A program made the translations under genes and the position numbers. From contig JAEWAA010000661.1 of assembly GCA_023391955.1 (NCBI GenBank), positions 1 through 21,053 of the forward strand: a stretch of 21,053 nucleotides of DNA, in the 5' to 3' direction. Positions 11,122 through 19,065 of the stretch are shown one piece after another; positions within the stretch are counted from its first letter, which is position 1, and every line of letters begins with the position of its first letter. The notes beneath the pieces were generated by a model. The model was not told the origin of the DNA and searched no databases. It saw only the letters and a list, made by a program, of their open reading frames with translations. The stretch comes from Bacillota bacterium (GTDB lineage Bacteria; Bacillota; Bacilli; Paenibacillales; NBRC-103111).

Positions 11122-14009
11122 TTGTCACCGGCCCTTATACCGTTCACGCCTCGTGGATGCCGGCAGGCTCCCTGTTCCTCTGGGGAACCCGCCGCCAGGG
11201 CGGGTCCGTGGACGCCACCGAGCTGAAGCATCTGCTGTTTGCCTGGCATGCGGCCAGTTTTTACGGCACGTTTATTGAGACATTGGAGTTTACGGGGAAG
11301 GAAGGCGTGGTGCTGGAGTCCGAGGACGCCCTGCACTACTTCTGCGACCCGTCGGAGCTGCAGCATGCCTCCATCGAATGGTCCACAGAGGCCTCCCCGC
11401 TGAAGGCCGCGGCTCCCGCCATCCGGGAGGCCCTGGCTGCGGGACGGGTGATGCCCGATTACGACAAGTGGCGGCAGGGAACTCTCGGGTGGAAGCTGCA
11501 GCTGCCGGAGGAGCTTCGGGGAATGGAGTCCCCGCTCCTGAAGACATGGGCAGATACGCTTATCGAAGCGGAGGTCCGCCGCCGTCCCGAGCTGCAGGAG
11601 GCGCTCTCCAAGCTGACGGAGACGGTGCCGCGTATCCTGCGGGGCGACATCTCCGCCGATCTGTGGCTGGATGAGGAGGATTGGCTGGTATCCATCGGCT
11701 GGAAGCCGGATACCGCCCCCTTCCGCACCTGCCTCCAGCTGGTGGAGCCGGAGCATGACCGGATGTGGCGGCTGGCCATCCTGCTCCAGGACCGGCAGCT
11801 GGCGGAGCGGATTATCGCCTGTGACGCCGAAGGCGCTCCCAGTCCCGGCGAGCCCGTGCCGGAGGAATGGCAGCCTGAGCTGCCCCGGGTCAGCCGGGAT
11901 GTGGAGCGTTGGCTTCATATTATCCCGGAGCTCCGGGATGCCCAAGAGCCGAACCGGCTGAAGCGGGAGCTCACCGCAGACGAGGCCTGGGAGTTTCTGG
12001 CCCAGGGCAGCCGGCAGCTGGTAGAGGCGGGCTCTCCGGTATTCCTGCCCGCGTGGTGGGAGCGACTGCGCCGCACCAAACCCCGCCTCCGGGCCAAGCT
12101 GCGCTCCTCAGTGGGCACAACGGGCTCTGCCGCTTTTGGCTTGAACCAGCTGATGGAATTCGACTGGCGGCTGGCGGTTGGCGATATGGAGCTGACCGAA
12201 GAGGAGTTCCGCACCCTCATGGAGGAGAAGCGGCGGCTGGTGCGCTTCCGGGGACGCTGGATCCAGCTGGATCCCAAGCAGATGGAGGCTATCAGCCAGG
12301 TCATGAAGCAGGTCAAGAAGAAACGCGGCCTGTCCTTCCGGGATGTGCTGGAGCTGCACTTGGCCGGAGAAGAGGAAGACGGCGAGAACCCGGGCGGCCG
12401 GGAGGAGGACGATATCGACCTGAAGCTGGAGGTGGAGCTGAACGACCATCTGCGCCAGCTCATCACCCGGCTTAAGGAGCATAAGGGTGTGCCCATGCAG
12501 GGGCCCCCCCCCGGCTTTCACGGCACGCTGCGTCCTTATCAGTCGGAAGGGGTCTCCTGGCTCCTGTTCCTCCGCCAATTCGGATTGGGCGGCTGTCTGG
12601 CCGACGATATGGGCCTGGGCAAAACCATCCAGTGGATCAGCTACCTGCTGTCCGTCAAGGAGCAGGAGGGCCAGACCCGGCCTGGAGAGACTCAGGAGCC
12701 GCTGCCCCCGGGGCTTCTCATCTGCCCCACCTCTGTGCTGGGCAACTGGCAGAAGGAGCTGCAGCGTTTTGCCCCCGGCATGAAGGTGCTGCTCCACTAC
12801 GGACCCCAGCGGCGGAAGGGCGAGGATTTCCGCAAGGAGGCGATGGAGGCGGATTTGGTCCTCTCCTCCTACACCCTGGCCCATCTGGACGAGAAGGAGT
12901 TCTCCTCCATCTATTGGAGCTCCATCTGTCTGGACGAGGCGCAGAATATCAAGAATGCCTATACCAAGCAGTCCGGCGCCGTCCGCCGGCTGGACGGGTA
13001 CCACCGCATTGCCATGACGGGTACGCCCATCGAGAACAGGCTGACGGAGCTGTGGTCTATCTTCGACTTCCTGAACCCCGGCTATTTCGGCACCCTGCGG
13101 GAGTTCAGCCACCGGTTCGTCCAGCCCATCGAACGGATATCCGACCAGGCGCTCATCGGCCAGGTACAGCGGATGATCCGGCCCTTCCTGCTCCGCCGTC
13201 TGAAGAAGGACCCGGCCATCCAGCTGGACCTGCCGGACAAGGACGAAAGCAAGGTCTTTATTTCCCTTACGGCGGAGCAGGCCTCCCTTTACGAGAATTA
13301 TATCCGGGACCTGTTCGAACGCCTGGACCGGCTGGGCCCCATGGAGCGCCGCGGCCTGATTCTGTCGGCTCTTACACGGCTGAAGCAGATCTGCAACCAT
13401 CCCGAGCTTCTGCAGAAAAGCTTGCGTGGCGCGGCCATCCAGTGGCGGGAGCGCTCCAACAAGCTGGAGCGGCTCTTAGACATGGTGGCGGAGCTGCGGA
13501 CCGAAGGGGACCGCTGCCTGATTTTCACCCAGTTCGTGGAAACTGGCTATATGCTTCAGCATGTGCTGGAGAAGGAGCTGACGGAGCCGGTGCTGTTCCT
13601 CCATGGCGGCACCCCCAAGCATATGCGGGACGAAATGGTGGACCGCTTCCAAAACGAAAGCCTGCCCGAAGCGGAGCGGAACGGAGTGTTCCTCTTATCG
13701 CTTAAGGCAGGCGGGATCGGGCTGAATCTGACGGCGGCCAACCATGTGTTCCACTTCGACCGCTGGTGGAATCCGGCGGTGGAGAACCAGGCCACAGACC
13801 GGGCTTACCGGATCGGCCAAAGCCGGCATGTGCAGGTGCACAAGTTCGTGACGCTGGGCACCCTGGAGGAGCGGATCGACGACATGATCGAGCGCAAGCA
13901 GGATTTAAGCAGGCAGATTGTAGGCGGAGGCGAAGGCTGGATTACTGAGCTGTCCACCGAGGATCTGAAGGAGCTGTTCTCCCTGCGCCAGGAATGGATC
14001 AACGTATAA
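11118..14009 (+). CDS. ywqA: SNF2-family DNA helicase/translocase (YwqA-like)
   Basis: A 963-residue SNF2 ATPase. The N-terminal 300 residues are lineage-specific; about 300-420 is the bacterial SNF2-associated region; then RecA-like lobe 1 with TLRPYQSEGVSWL, Walker A DMGLGKT (about 497-503), DEAQ box LDEAQNIKN (about 605) and motif III MTGTPIENR; lobe 2 carries FTQFV, LSLKAGGIGLNLTAAN and the arginine-finger motif QATDRAYRIGQ. All catalytic motifs are intact. Such proteins track along double-stranded DNA and displace or remodel proteins, RNA polymerase in the case of RapA. ATG 11118 overlaps the SWIM stop by 4 bp, and an upstream extension to 11031 would run inside the SWIM gene. The 3' end overlaps the convergent EAL gene by 11 bp. 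Confidence 0.92.
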   Translation: MIVTGPYTVHASWMPAGSLFLWGTRRQGGSVDATELKHLLFAWHAASFYGTFIETLEFTGKEGVVLESEDALHYFCDPSELQHASIEWSTEASPLKAAAPAIREALAAGRVMPDYDKWRQGTLGWKLQLPEELRGMESPLLKTWADTLIEAEVRRRPELQEALSKLTETVPRILRGDISADLWLDEEDWLVSIGWKPDTAPFRTCLQLVEPEHDRMWRLAILLQDRQLAERIIACDAEGAPSPGEPVPEEWQPELPRVSRDVERWLHIIPELRDAQEPNRLKRELTADEAWEFLAQGSRQLVEAGSPVFLPAWWERLRRTKPRLRAKLRSSVGTTGSAAFGLNQLMEFDWRLAVGDMELTEEEFRTLMEEKRRLVRFRGRWIQLDPKQMEAISQVMKQVKKKRGLSFRDVLELHLAGEEEDGENPGGREEDDIDLKLEVELNDHLRQLITRLKEHKGVPMQGPPPGFHGTLRPYQSEGVSWLLFLRQFGLGGCLADDMGLGKTIQWISYLLSVKEQEGQTRPGETQEPLPPGLLICPTSVLGNWQKELQRFAPGMKVLLHYGPQRRKGEDFRKEAMEADLVLSSYTLAHLDEKEFSSIYWSSICLDEAQNIKNAYTKQSGAVRRLDGYHRIAMTGTPIENRLTELWSIFDFLNPGYFGTLREFSHRFVQPIERISDQALIGQVQRMIRPFLLRRLKKDPAIQLDLPDKDESKVFISLTAEQASLYENYIRDLFERLDRLGPMERRGLILSALTRLKQICNHPELLQKSLRGAAIQWRERSNKLERLLDMVAELRTEGDRCLIFTQFVETGYMLQHVLEKELTEPVLFLHGGTPKHMRDEMVDRFQNESLPEAERNGVFLLSLKAGGIGLNLTAANHVFHFDRWWNPAVENQATDRAYRIGQSRHVQVHKFVTLGTLEERIDDMIERKQDLSRQIVGGGEGWITELSTEDLKELFSLRQEWINV

Positions 14010-15192
14010 GCAAATCCACGAATAAGTATAGATCCGCGCCCACCGGACAGGAATAGGACTGGATGGGCTTGGTGGTAGTAAGGTCGGCGTATGCCTGGGA
14101 CAGGATACCCGACCTTTGTTTTTGCATATGTATGATGGTCGGAATGAAATAGGGGCGCCACAGCCAATTGGAGCCGCGGAATTCCTCATTGCGGGTCCAG
14201 CTGCCGTCCTCATTCCGGTCGAAATTGCAGGATACCTGGATGCCGTCTCCCCGGCACAAATACACCCGGATCGCATTCTCCGGCACCTCGTGGATCAATT
14301 CTCCCGCCAGATGGTCCGGCTCCCGCACCACCGCCATAACGGCGGTCCTGTCGGCCAGCTCCTTCAGCCGGTGCTCAGCATCCATCAGCTTCAGGTAAGA
14401 GGCATAGGATTCCCGGCCATACCGGCCCATCTGATCGTTAAGCAGCGGGGCATATTCATATTCAGGCAAAAAATCCCGCTTGGCCTCCGAGAACAAGTAA
14501 CCCTGCACATACCGTGCCCCTGCGGCCATGGCATTTTTCAGATCGAGAACATTCTCTACCCCCTCCACCAGGAGGGAGCCGCCCATCTGCTCGGCGATAA
14601 TGGAGAAGGAACGGAGAAGGGCACGATAGCCGTCGTGGGTGACGCTTTTGCGGAGGATCTTCAGGTCCATCTTGATAATATCTGGGCGGAACATGGCGAT
14701 CCGGTCCAGACTGGAGAAGCCGCTGCCCACGTCATCCACCGCAAGGAGACAGCCGTGCTGCCGGTAGATATCCACGATCTCCAGGAGCTCCTTCAGCTTC
14801 CCCGAAAAGGATTCCTCGGTGATCTCCACCACCACCCGGTGAAAGGGCAGGCCATGCTCCTTGAGCATCTCAAGAGTAGGCAGCTTACCGGTCTCCCGGT
14901 AGGCGCGGAAAATCCAGCCGGGCTTCAGGTTCACGAACAAGAGACCGGCATATTCCTCTTGAACCGCCTTCTCAAAAGCCATGTTCCGGAGCCTCCGGTC
15001 CGCAGCGATCTGCATCGGCTCAGGAATGGCCGGATCATGAAAAAAAGCGCCCAGACTGCGCACTTCCCCGCCGATGATTTCCCGGCCCAAGGACTCATGA
15101 CCAATGACGGACATGCTTTGCAGGGACACAATGGGCTGAAAGAAGGGGCAAATCTGCCCGGAAGGCAGGTATGTATTCTTGCTGTCGATCAT
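13999..15192 (-). CDS. ykuI: Cyclic-di-GMP phosphodiesterase, EAL + YkuI C-terminal (PAS-like) domain
   Basis: A 397-residue soluble protein. The EAL domain (about 15-245) has the signature as E33-S-L in HESLGR, metal and catalytic residues Asn88 (FVNLKP), Glu123 and Glu126 (VEITE), Asp153-Asp154 in DDVGSGFSSL, Lys174 (IIKMD), Glu210 (VEGVE) and Gln230 (VQGYLFS). All positions needed to hydrolyse c-di-GMP to pGpG appear present. The C-terminal 130 residues (RVYLCRGDGIQVS...NWLWRPYFIP...YLFVDL) match the layout of the B. subtilis YkuI sensor-like domain, so symbol ykuI is by resemblance. It is divergent from a GGDEF gene and overlaps the SNF2 3' end tail to tail. Confidence 0.9.
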   Translation of the reverse strand: MIDSKNTYLPSGQICPFFQPIVSLQSMSVIGHESLGREIIGGEVRSLGAFFHDPAIPEPMQIAADRRLRNMAFEKAVQEEYAGLLFVNLKPGWIFRAYRETGKLPTLEMLKEHGLPFHRVVVEITEESFSGKLKELLEIVDIYRQHGCLLAVDDVGSGFSSLDRIAMFRPDIIKMDLKILRKSVTHDGYRALLRSFSIIAEQMGGSLLVEGVENVLDLKNAMAAGARYVQGYLFSEAKRDFLPEYEYAPLLNDQMGRYGRESYASYLKLMDAEHRLKELADRTAVMAVVREPDHLAGELIHEVPENAIRVYLCRGDGIQVSCNFDRNEDGSWTRNEEFRGSNWLWRPYFIPTIIHMQKQRSGILSQAYADLTTTKPIQSYSCPVGADLYLFVDLLIR

Positions 15193-15254
15193 TTGAGGGT
15201 CCGCCCTTTCCTTCTTCTACCTGGTATGTGCTCGCTCACCGATTCTTTTCCCTG

Positions 15255-15283
15255 ATTGTACAGTAGGCCTTACAGGGATGCAA
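15255..15283 (-). promoter_or_regulatory. Predicted promoter of the EAL gene
   Basis: On the minus strand -35 TTGCAT (plus 15278-15283), 17-bp spacer, -10 TACAAT (plus 15255-15260). The leader is about 60 nt. The 15193-15486 gap holds this, the promoter below, and an AT-rich stretch at 15315-15340. Confidence 0.5.
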
Positions 15284-15383
15284 GATTCCCGCACCTTCTA
15301 TGTCATATTCATGTCAGATATAAATAAATAAAAAAAATATTGGCGTTCGACATGATCCTACATCATTTTAACACAGCTTGCGT

Positions 15384-15389
15384 TATAAT
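15384..15389 (+). promoter_or_regulatory. Consensus -10 box upstream of the GGDEF gene
   Basis: A perfect TATAAT at 15384-15389. At 17 bp upstream the -35 would be CATCAT, which is poor, so the promoter may need an activator. It supports a translation start downstream of it. Confidence 0.4.
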
Positions 15390-15486
15390 GAAATATTGTA
15401 AACGAATGAACGGGACCATTTACCTATTATTTGCTCAGCTGCACATTCTACTTATTTCAGGCCAGATTTGGCAGGCGGTGATGCGT

Positions 15487-16185
15487 ATGAACAGACATGG
15501 AAAATGGTATGCAGCCGGCTTTACTGTGGTTTCCATTCTGCTCTCCCTCCAGCTGGAATTTTCCGTTTGGGACTTCCGCTACTCCCATCTTCTGATAGCG
15601 GGATCGAGTCTGACCGTCATCTGGCTCTTCGCCATCGGCTATGACCGGGCCATGAATCTGGCGGTTCGGGACGATCTGACCCGGGCGTACAACCGGAGGT
15701 TTCTTAACCATTCCATTCCCACCCTTTTGAACAAGGCGGCCAAAAAGGGGGAGACCCTGACGCTGACCATTCTGGACTGCGACGACTTCAAAAAAATCAA
15801 TGATGAAAACGGGCATCATACCGGGGATACCGTGCTCCAGGGTATTGCCAAGCTGATCATCAAGCATACCCGGCACGAGGATCTTCTGGTCCGCCTGGGC
15901 GGGGATGAATTCGTGCTGGTGACCCGGCATTCCACGTACGGCTCCACCTTGATGGTGATCGACAGGCTCCGCCAGGAGCTGGACATTCTCGCCAAAGAGA
16001 TGAATCTGACCCTGTCCGTGTCCGCCGGTACGGCGGTGTTCCCTGATGAGGGGCACCGGCTGGAGGACCTGATCCGGATGGCTGACTTCCGGATGTACCA
16101 GTCCAAGCTCATGCGCAAGGAGGCTTCGGCCTACGCCGCATTGGGATTGTCGGTGGATGACGAGCAGCATATGAAGCAGGCTTAG
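15487..16185 (+). CDS. Diguanylate cyclase (membrane GGDEF protein)
   Basis: A 232-residue protein from the chosen start: two membrane helices (about 8-25 and 33-53) and a GGDEF domain (about 62-215) that makes cyclic-di-GMP from two GTP. The active site GGDEF is intact at 138-142, the metal aspartate is Asp97 in ILDCDDFKKIND, and the product-inhibition I-site RHED (129-132) sits exactly five residues before GGDEF. AGGCGGTGAT at 15474-15483, nearly a full anti-anti-Shine-Dalgarno, is correctly spaced for ATG 15487. The frame is open upstream to 15340, which would add one more hydrophobic helix, but no ribosome binding site supports those starts. It is divergent from the EAL phosphodiesterase, so synthesis and breakdown are encoded together. 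Confidence 0.88.
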   Translation: MNRHGKWYAAGFTVVSILLSLQLEFSVWDFRYSHLLIAGSSLTVIWLFAIGYDRAMNLAVRDDLTRAYNRRFLNHSIPTLLNKAAKKGETLTLTILDCDDFKKINDENGHHTGDTVLQGIAKLIIKHTRHEDLLVRLGGDEFVLVTRHSTYGSTLMVIDRLRQELDILAKEMNLTLSVSAGTAVFPDEGHRLEDLIRMADFRMYQSKLMRKEASAYAALGLSVDDEQHMKQA

Positions 16186-16203
16186 CTTTTATTTGGACAA
16201 GCC

Positions 16204-16246
16204 CGGCCTTCCGGACGGATCAATTCCGTTCCGGGAGGCCGTTTTT
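16204..16246 (+). terminator. Terminator after the GGDEF gene
   Basis: CGGCCTTCCGGACGGA (16204-16219) pairs with TCCGTTCCGGGAGGCCG (16225-16241) over about 15 bp with one G-U and one bulge, followed by TTTTT. Strong intrinsic terminator. Confidence 0.88.
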
Positions 16247-16268
16247 GCTGTACCGGTTGCCCTACCCG

Positions 16269-16802
16269 TTAATGATACAAGCCTGACAGATGGACGCCTG
16301 AACCGGAGAGAATTTTGGATAGAAGCACAATCTGCCCCGTATGGTAGCCGTAATGAGCCGGTATCCGGACCAGCAGCGTCCTAATCAGCCGCCTGTCTCC
16401 CGCTTCCTCCTCCGCCGTCGCCCCCGGCTTCATTCTCTGCCAATCCTCCTCTTGATACGGCACGAATACCTCCCGGGACAGATCCGCTTCCGTGAGAGCC
16501 CCGAGAACCCCTGTGGATTCCTGCCGCACCTCCTTAAGCAGATTCAGCACCTCTTCCCGCGTGAGCCCCCCTGCTGTGGTGAACTCCTGCGAGCGTTGCC
16601 GGATTAGAGGCCTGCCGCCCACCGCCGTGACAAAATGCTGGTATTCATTACCCGCCAGATGCAGGCAATAGTTGCCGGGACTGTTCATGTCCGGTCCAGG
16701 CTTGGCCCAGAGCTTTTCCTCCGGCAGCAGATTCAGGCTTTTTTCGATCAGCTCCAGTTGGTTGTTCATGTAGGTCAATGCATCTTGGACAAGGTCATGC
16801 AT
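16269..16802 (-). CDS. DinB-like superfamily protein (DUF1572 type)
   Basis: A 177-residue four-helix-bundle protein. Three histidines at the expected positions, His48 (CLHLAGNEYQH), His150 and His154 (AHYGYHTGQIVLL), form the DinB metal-binding triad. This fold includes bacillithiol S-transferases and metal-dependent hydrolases, but this subfamily has no assigned reaction. AAAGGAG precedes ATG 16802. It lies downstream of the acetate transporter on the same strand, but a hairpin terminator separates them, so it is likely a separate unit. The C-terminus ends LSKILSGSGVHLSGLYH, as is usual for the family. Confidence 0.85.
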   Translation of the reverse strand: MHDLVQDALTYMNNQLELIEKSLNLLPEEKLWAKPGPDMNSPGNYCLHLAGNEYQHFVTAVGGRPLIRQRSQEFTTAGGLTREEVLNLLKEVRQESTGVLGALTEADLSREVFVPYQEEDWQRMKPGATAEEEAGDRRLIRTLLVRIPAHYGYHTGQIVLLSKILSGSGVHLSGLYH

Positions 16803-16844
16803 GGCAACCGCTCCTTTGGATGAATATCGCCTTCTTATGAAGAA

Positions 16845-16896
16845 AAGCCCCGCCGCTCAATCCTTCAGTGAAGGACAGAAGCAAAAACGGAGGCTT
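16845..16896 (-). terminator. Terminator after the AceTr transporter
   Basis: On the minus strand AAGCCTCCG and CGGGGCTT (plus 16888-16896 and 16845-16852) pair over 8 bp with one bulged base, with an inner hairpin CCTTC/GAAGG, followed by TTCTTC. A TTTTAA tail on the plus side makes a bidirectional role possible. Confidence 0.65.
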
Positions 16897-16908
16897 TTAA
16901 GGCACTGC

Positions 16909-17520
16909 TTATTTTTTGAAAATACCAAAAGGCTTGCCTACCGGCAGGAAGGTCCGGCCAAAGTGGGTGTTCAGCACATTGGCGCCGCAGCCGTAGAGGG
17001 ATACCAGCGCGATCAGCAGCTCGGATACCGCGGCCACATCATGGAAGAAACCTTCGGCAATCCCCAGTGTGGAGAGGGACAGCCCGATGAACAGGAAGTC
17101 GATCAGAACGAAGATAATGAAAAGCACCTTGTTGGTTTCCATGGCCCCGATGGTCATGAACAGGGTAAAGATCAGATAACCCACAAACGCGGCACCCAGC
17201 TGGTGGGTGTCCACAGCGCCTGCAAGCTTCTCGCCGAAAACGCCCATATTAATCATCCACGTCGAAGCTACACCCAGCCAGAAAAAGCCGTAAGCGCCGA
17301 AGGCCGTGGTTCCGAAGGTATTGCCATGTTTGGAATCCTGCACAGCCGCGAACAGCTGGGCGAAGGCTCCCAGGAAAATAGCCCAGGGAATCACATCCGA
17401 AAGGCCGTGGGTCCATTCCAGCTTTTGGGTGGATGCCACCAATGTTACGATGGCCAGGCCGAATAACCCGATTGCCGACGGGTCGGCGGTGGTAATTTTG
17501 ACGTGCTGAGAGCTGCTCAT
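16909..17520 (-). CDS. Acetate/succinate transporter, AceTr (GPR1/FUN34/YaaH) family
   Basis: A 203-residue protein with six membrane helices. The N-terminal motif ADPSAIGLFGLAIVT corresponds to the family's NPxPxGL substrate-path motif. Further hallmarks are the aromatic-rich FGAYGFFWLG segment and the conserved TLFMTIGAMETNK loop. Members move acetate, succinate or ammonium-linked carboxylates across the cytoplasmic membrane. ATG 17520 has AGGAGG about 12 nt upstream. The open frame continues to 17634, but a promoter (-10 at 17606-17611) lies in that extension, so it is not coding. It diverges from the methionine operon. Confidence 0.9.
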   Translation of the reverse strand: MSSSQHVKITTADPSAIGLFGLAIVTLVASTQKLEWTHGLSDVIPWAIFLGAFAQLFAAVQDSKHGNTFGTTAFGAYGFFWLGVASTWMINMGVFGEKLAGAVDTHQLGAAFVGYLIFTLFMTIGAMETNKVLFIIFVLIDFLFIGLSLSTLGIAEGFFHDVAAVSELLIALVSLYGCGANVLNTHFGRTFLPVGKPFGIFKK

Positions 17521-17605
17521 AGTCTTGCTTTTCCTCCTACGCGCTTCATAGTAATGATCCTCGACACCGATGTAAGAATCCGTCCGTAATTGTCGGGTCA
17601 CAAGG

Positions 17606-17634
17606 ATTTTAACGGATTCCGGCCCAAAAGACAA
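17606..17634 (-). promoter_or_regulatory. Predicted promoter of the AceTr transporter
   Basis: On the minus strand -35 TTGTCT (plus 17629-17634), 17-bp spacer, -10 TAAAAT (plus 17606-17611). The leader would be about 80 nt. Confidence 0.55.
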
Positions 17635-17657
17635 TTGAAATTTCCTGAAATTTGGAC

Positions 17658-17686
17658 TTTACAAGTTGACCCAAGGTTGATAATAT
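17658..17686 (+). promoter_or_regulatory. Predicted promoter of the metNIQ operon
   Basis: -35 TTTACA (17658-17663), 17-bp spacer, -10 TAATAT (17681-17686). It lies about 75 nt before the SAM riboswitch. Other TTG-containing hexamers nearby make the exact choice uncertain. Confidence 0.45.
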
Positions 17687-17764
17687 TAATTACTATCAAG
17701 TACCCGTAACACGAAGTGTAAAGTTACAATTTCATAATAGCAACGATATTCCTTCACCGGAATA

Positions 17765-17952
17765 CTTCTTATCAAGAGTGGCTGAGGGTAAGGCCCTATG
17801 AAGCCCGGCAACCGGTCCATCCGTCAACGGACGACAAGACTGAATGAACGCATCCTTTATTTCCTGCGTTCCTATCGCTTGTTTTCTCCAGCGGACAGAC
17901 GTCTTGGTGCCAATTCCTTCGGAAATCCATCGGGTTTCCGGCAGATGAGAGG
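17765..17952 (+). ncRNA. SAM-I riboswitch (S-box) aptamer with extended P3 arm
   Basis: Conserved S-box segments are all present: CTTATCAAGAG (17768-17778), GAGGG, GGCCCTATGAAGCCCGGCAACC ending at 17813, GGTGCCAATTCC from 17906, and GATGAGAG (17944-17951). P1 is CTTATC (17768-17773) with GATGAG (17944-17949) and extends outward. Binding of S-adenosylmethionine turns off the downstream methionine importer. The aptamer is about 188 nt because 92 nt (17814-17905) are inserted between GCAACC and GGTGCC. The insert holds a hairpin TCCG-TCAA-CGGA (17820-17831) and a 7-bp hairpin GAACGCA/TGCGTTC (17846-17871), closed by CAAGAC (17835-17840) with GTCTTG (17901-17906). Confidence 0.93.
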
Positions 17953-17989
17953 GGAATGAATCGTTTTTAGCGAAACTGCTGACGAGCCA

Positions 17990-18018
17990 CCCTTTTTCTC
18001 TGCGAAAAAGGGTTTTTT
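17990..18018 (+). terminator. metN: Riboswitch-controlled terminator before metN
   Basis: CCCTTTTTC (17990-17998) and GAAAAAGGG (18004-18012) form a perfect 9-bp stem followed by TTTTTT. AGAGGG at 17948-17953, overlapping the 3' strand of P1, can pair with CCCTTT (17990-17995) to make the competing antiterminator. This is the classic S-box OFF switch. Confidence 0.9.
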
Positions 18019-18050
18019 ATTTTTCCGAGAAAAGGTGGCATGGCAGGACT

Positions 18051-19064
18051 ATGATTCGCTTGAACGAGATTACGAAGACCTATACCGTCGGCAAAAAAGC
18101 GGTGCCCGCCCTGCACGGCATCTCTCTCACCGTCGCGCAAGGCGAAATCTTCGGCGTCATCGGCCATTCCGGTGCCGGCAAAAGCACCCTGATCCGCTGC
18201 ATCAATCTTCTGGAGCGCCCTACCACGGGGCAGGTCCATGTGGACGGAGTAGAGCTGTCAGCCCTGTCCGATAAGCAGCTGCAGGAGGAACGGCGGAAGA
18301 TCGGCATGATCTTCCAGCACTTCAATTTGCTGTCCTCGGCGACGGTGGCCAAGAATGTGGCCTTCCCGTTGGAGCTGGCAGGAGTGCCCAAGGAAGCCAT
18401 TGGCCAGCGGGTGAAGGAGCTCCTGGAGCTGGTGGGTTTGGAGGAGCATGCGTCCAAGTATCCAGCCCAGCTGTCCGGCGGCCAGAAGCAGCGGGTGGGA
18501 ATTGCCCGGGCCTTGGCCAACAATCCCAAGGTGCTCCTGTGCGATGAAGCGACCTCCGCTTTAGACCCGCAGACCACCAATTCCATCCTGGCTCTCCTGT
18601 CCGACATCAACAGGAAGCTGGGGCTGACTATCATGCTGATCACCCACGAAATGCATGTGATCCGCACCATCTGCGACAAGGTGGCGGTCATCGACGGGGG
18701 ACGTATTGTCGAGGAAGGCCCGGTAACAGAGGTATTCCTTACCCCCAAACACCCTACCACCCGGGAATTCGTTGAGCAGGTGTCCGACAGCCAGGAGCTG
18801 AAGGAGGCCATCCGCCACGGCAAGGCCTCCGGCCAGCACCGGATCGTGCGCATTACGTATCTTGGTGAAACCACCTACGAGCCTGTGCTGTATGAGGTGA
18901 CCCGGCAGACGGGCACCCCCTTCGCCATCCTCCAGGGGACCATCTCCCGGATGAAGGATACGCCTTACGGCCAGCTCACCGTCCAATTCGGCGGTGCGGA
19001 TGCGGATGTGGCACGGACCCTGGATAGCCTGAAGGCGCGCGGATTTGATGTGGAGGTGCTCTAA
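18051..19064 (+). CDS. metN: Methionine ABC importer ATP-binding protein MetN
   Basis: A 337-residue ATPase that powers D/L-methionine uptake. Walker A GHSGAGKST (38-46), Q-loop FQHFNLL (89-94), signature LSGGQ (141-145), Walker B VLLCDE (161-166) and switch His199 are intact. The C-terminal 90 residues (from about 245) are the NIL/ACT-type regulatory domain (HRIVRITYLGETTYEPVLYE), which binds methionine and inhibits transport in homologues. ATG 18051 follows a modest AGG; the nearest stronger AGGTGG is 13 nt away. It is the first gene of metNIQ and lies directly after a SAM riboswitch terminator, so it is expected to be expressed when SAM is low. Confidence 0.95.
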   Translation: MIRLNEITKTYTVGKKAVPALHGISLTVAQGEIFGVIGHSGAGKSTLIRCINLLERPTTGQVHVDGVELSALSDKQLQEERRKIGMIFQHFNLLSSATVAKNVAFPLELAGVPKEAIGQRVKELLELVGLEEHASKYPAQLSGGQKQRVGIARALANNPKVLLCDEATSALDPQTTNSILALLSDINRKLGLTIMLITHEMHVIRTICDKVAVIDGGRIVEEGPVTEVFLTPKHPTTREFVEQVSDSQELKEAIRHGKASGQHRIVRITYLGETTYEPVLYEVTRQTGTPFAILQGTISRMKDTPYGQLTVQFGGADADVARTLDSLKARGFDVEVL

Positions 19065-19065
19065 T

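Noticed and set aside
12108..13400. 430-codon open frame on the minus strand inside the SNF2 gene
   Set aside because: It is a shadow of GC-rich codons. The plus-strand frame has unmistakable SNF2 motifs, and the minus-strand product has no recognisable domain.
14116..15255. 379-codon open frame on the plus strand opposite the EAL gene
   Set aside because: It is antisense to a complete EAL domain with all motifs, and it has no ribosome binding site.
15340..15486. Upstream extension of the GGDEF protein with an extra hydrophobic helix
   Set aside because: No ribosome binding site for TTG 15340, ATG 15352, 15388 or 15406, and a consensus TATAAT lies within it. ATG 15487 has a near-perfect site. 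Not fully excluded.
17521..17634. 38-residue N-terminal extension of the AceTr transporter
   Set aside because: The extension is charged and unlike the family, covers a predicted promoter, and the AGGAGG points to ATG 17520.
18040..18054. Four-codon upstream ORF overlapping the metN start
   Set aside because: ATG 18040 to TGA 18052-18054 exists, but AGGTGG is only 1 nt from it. Riboswitch termination already explains control.
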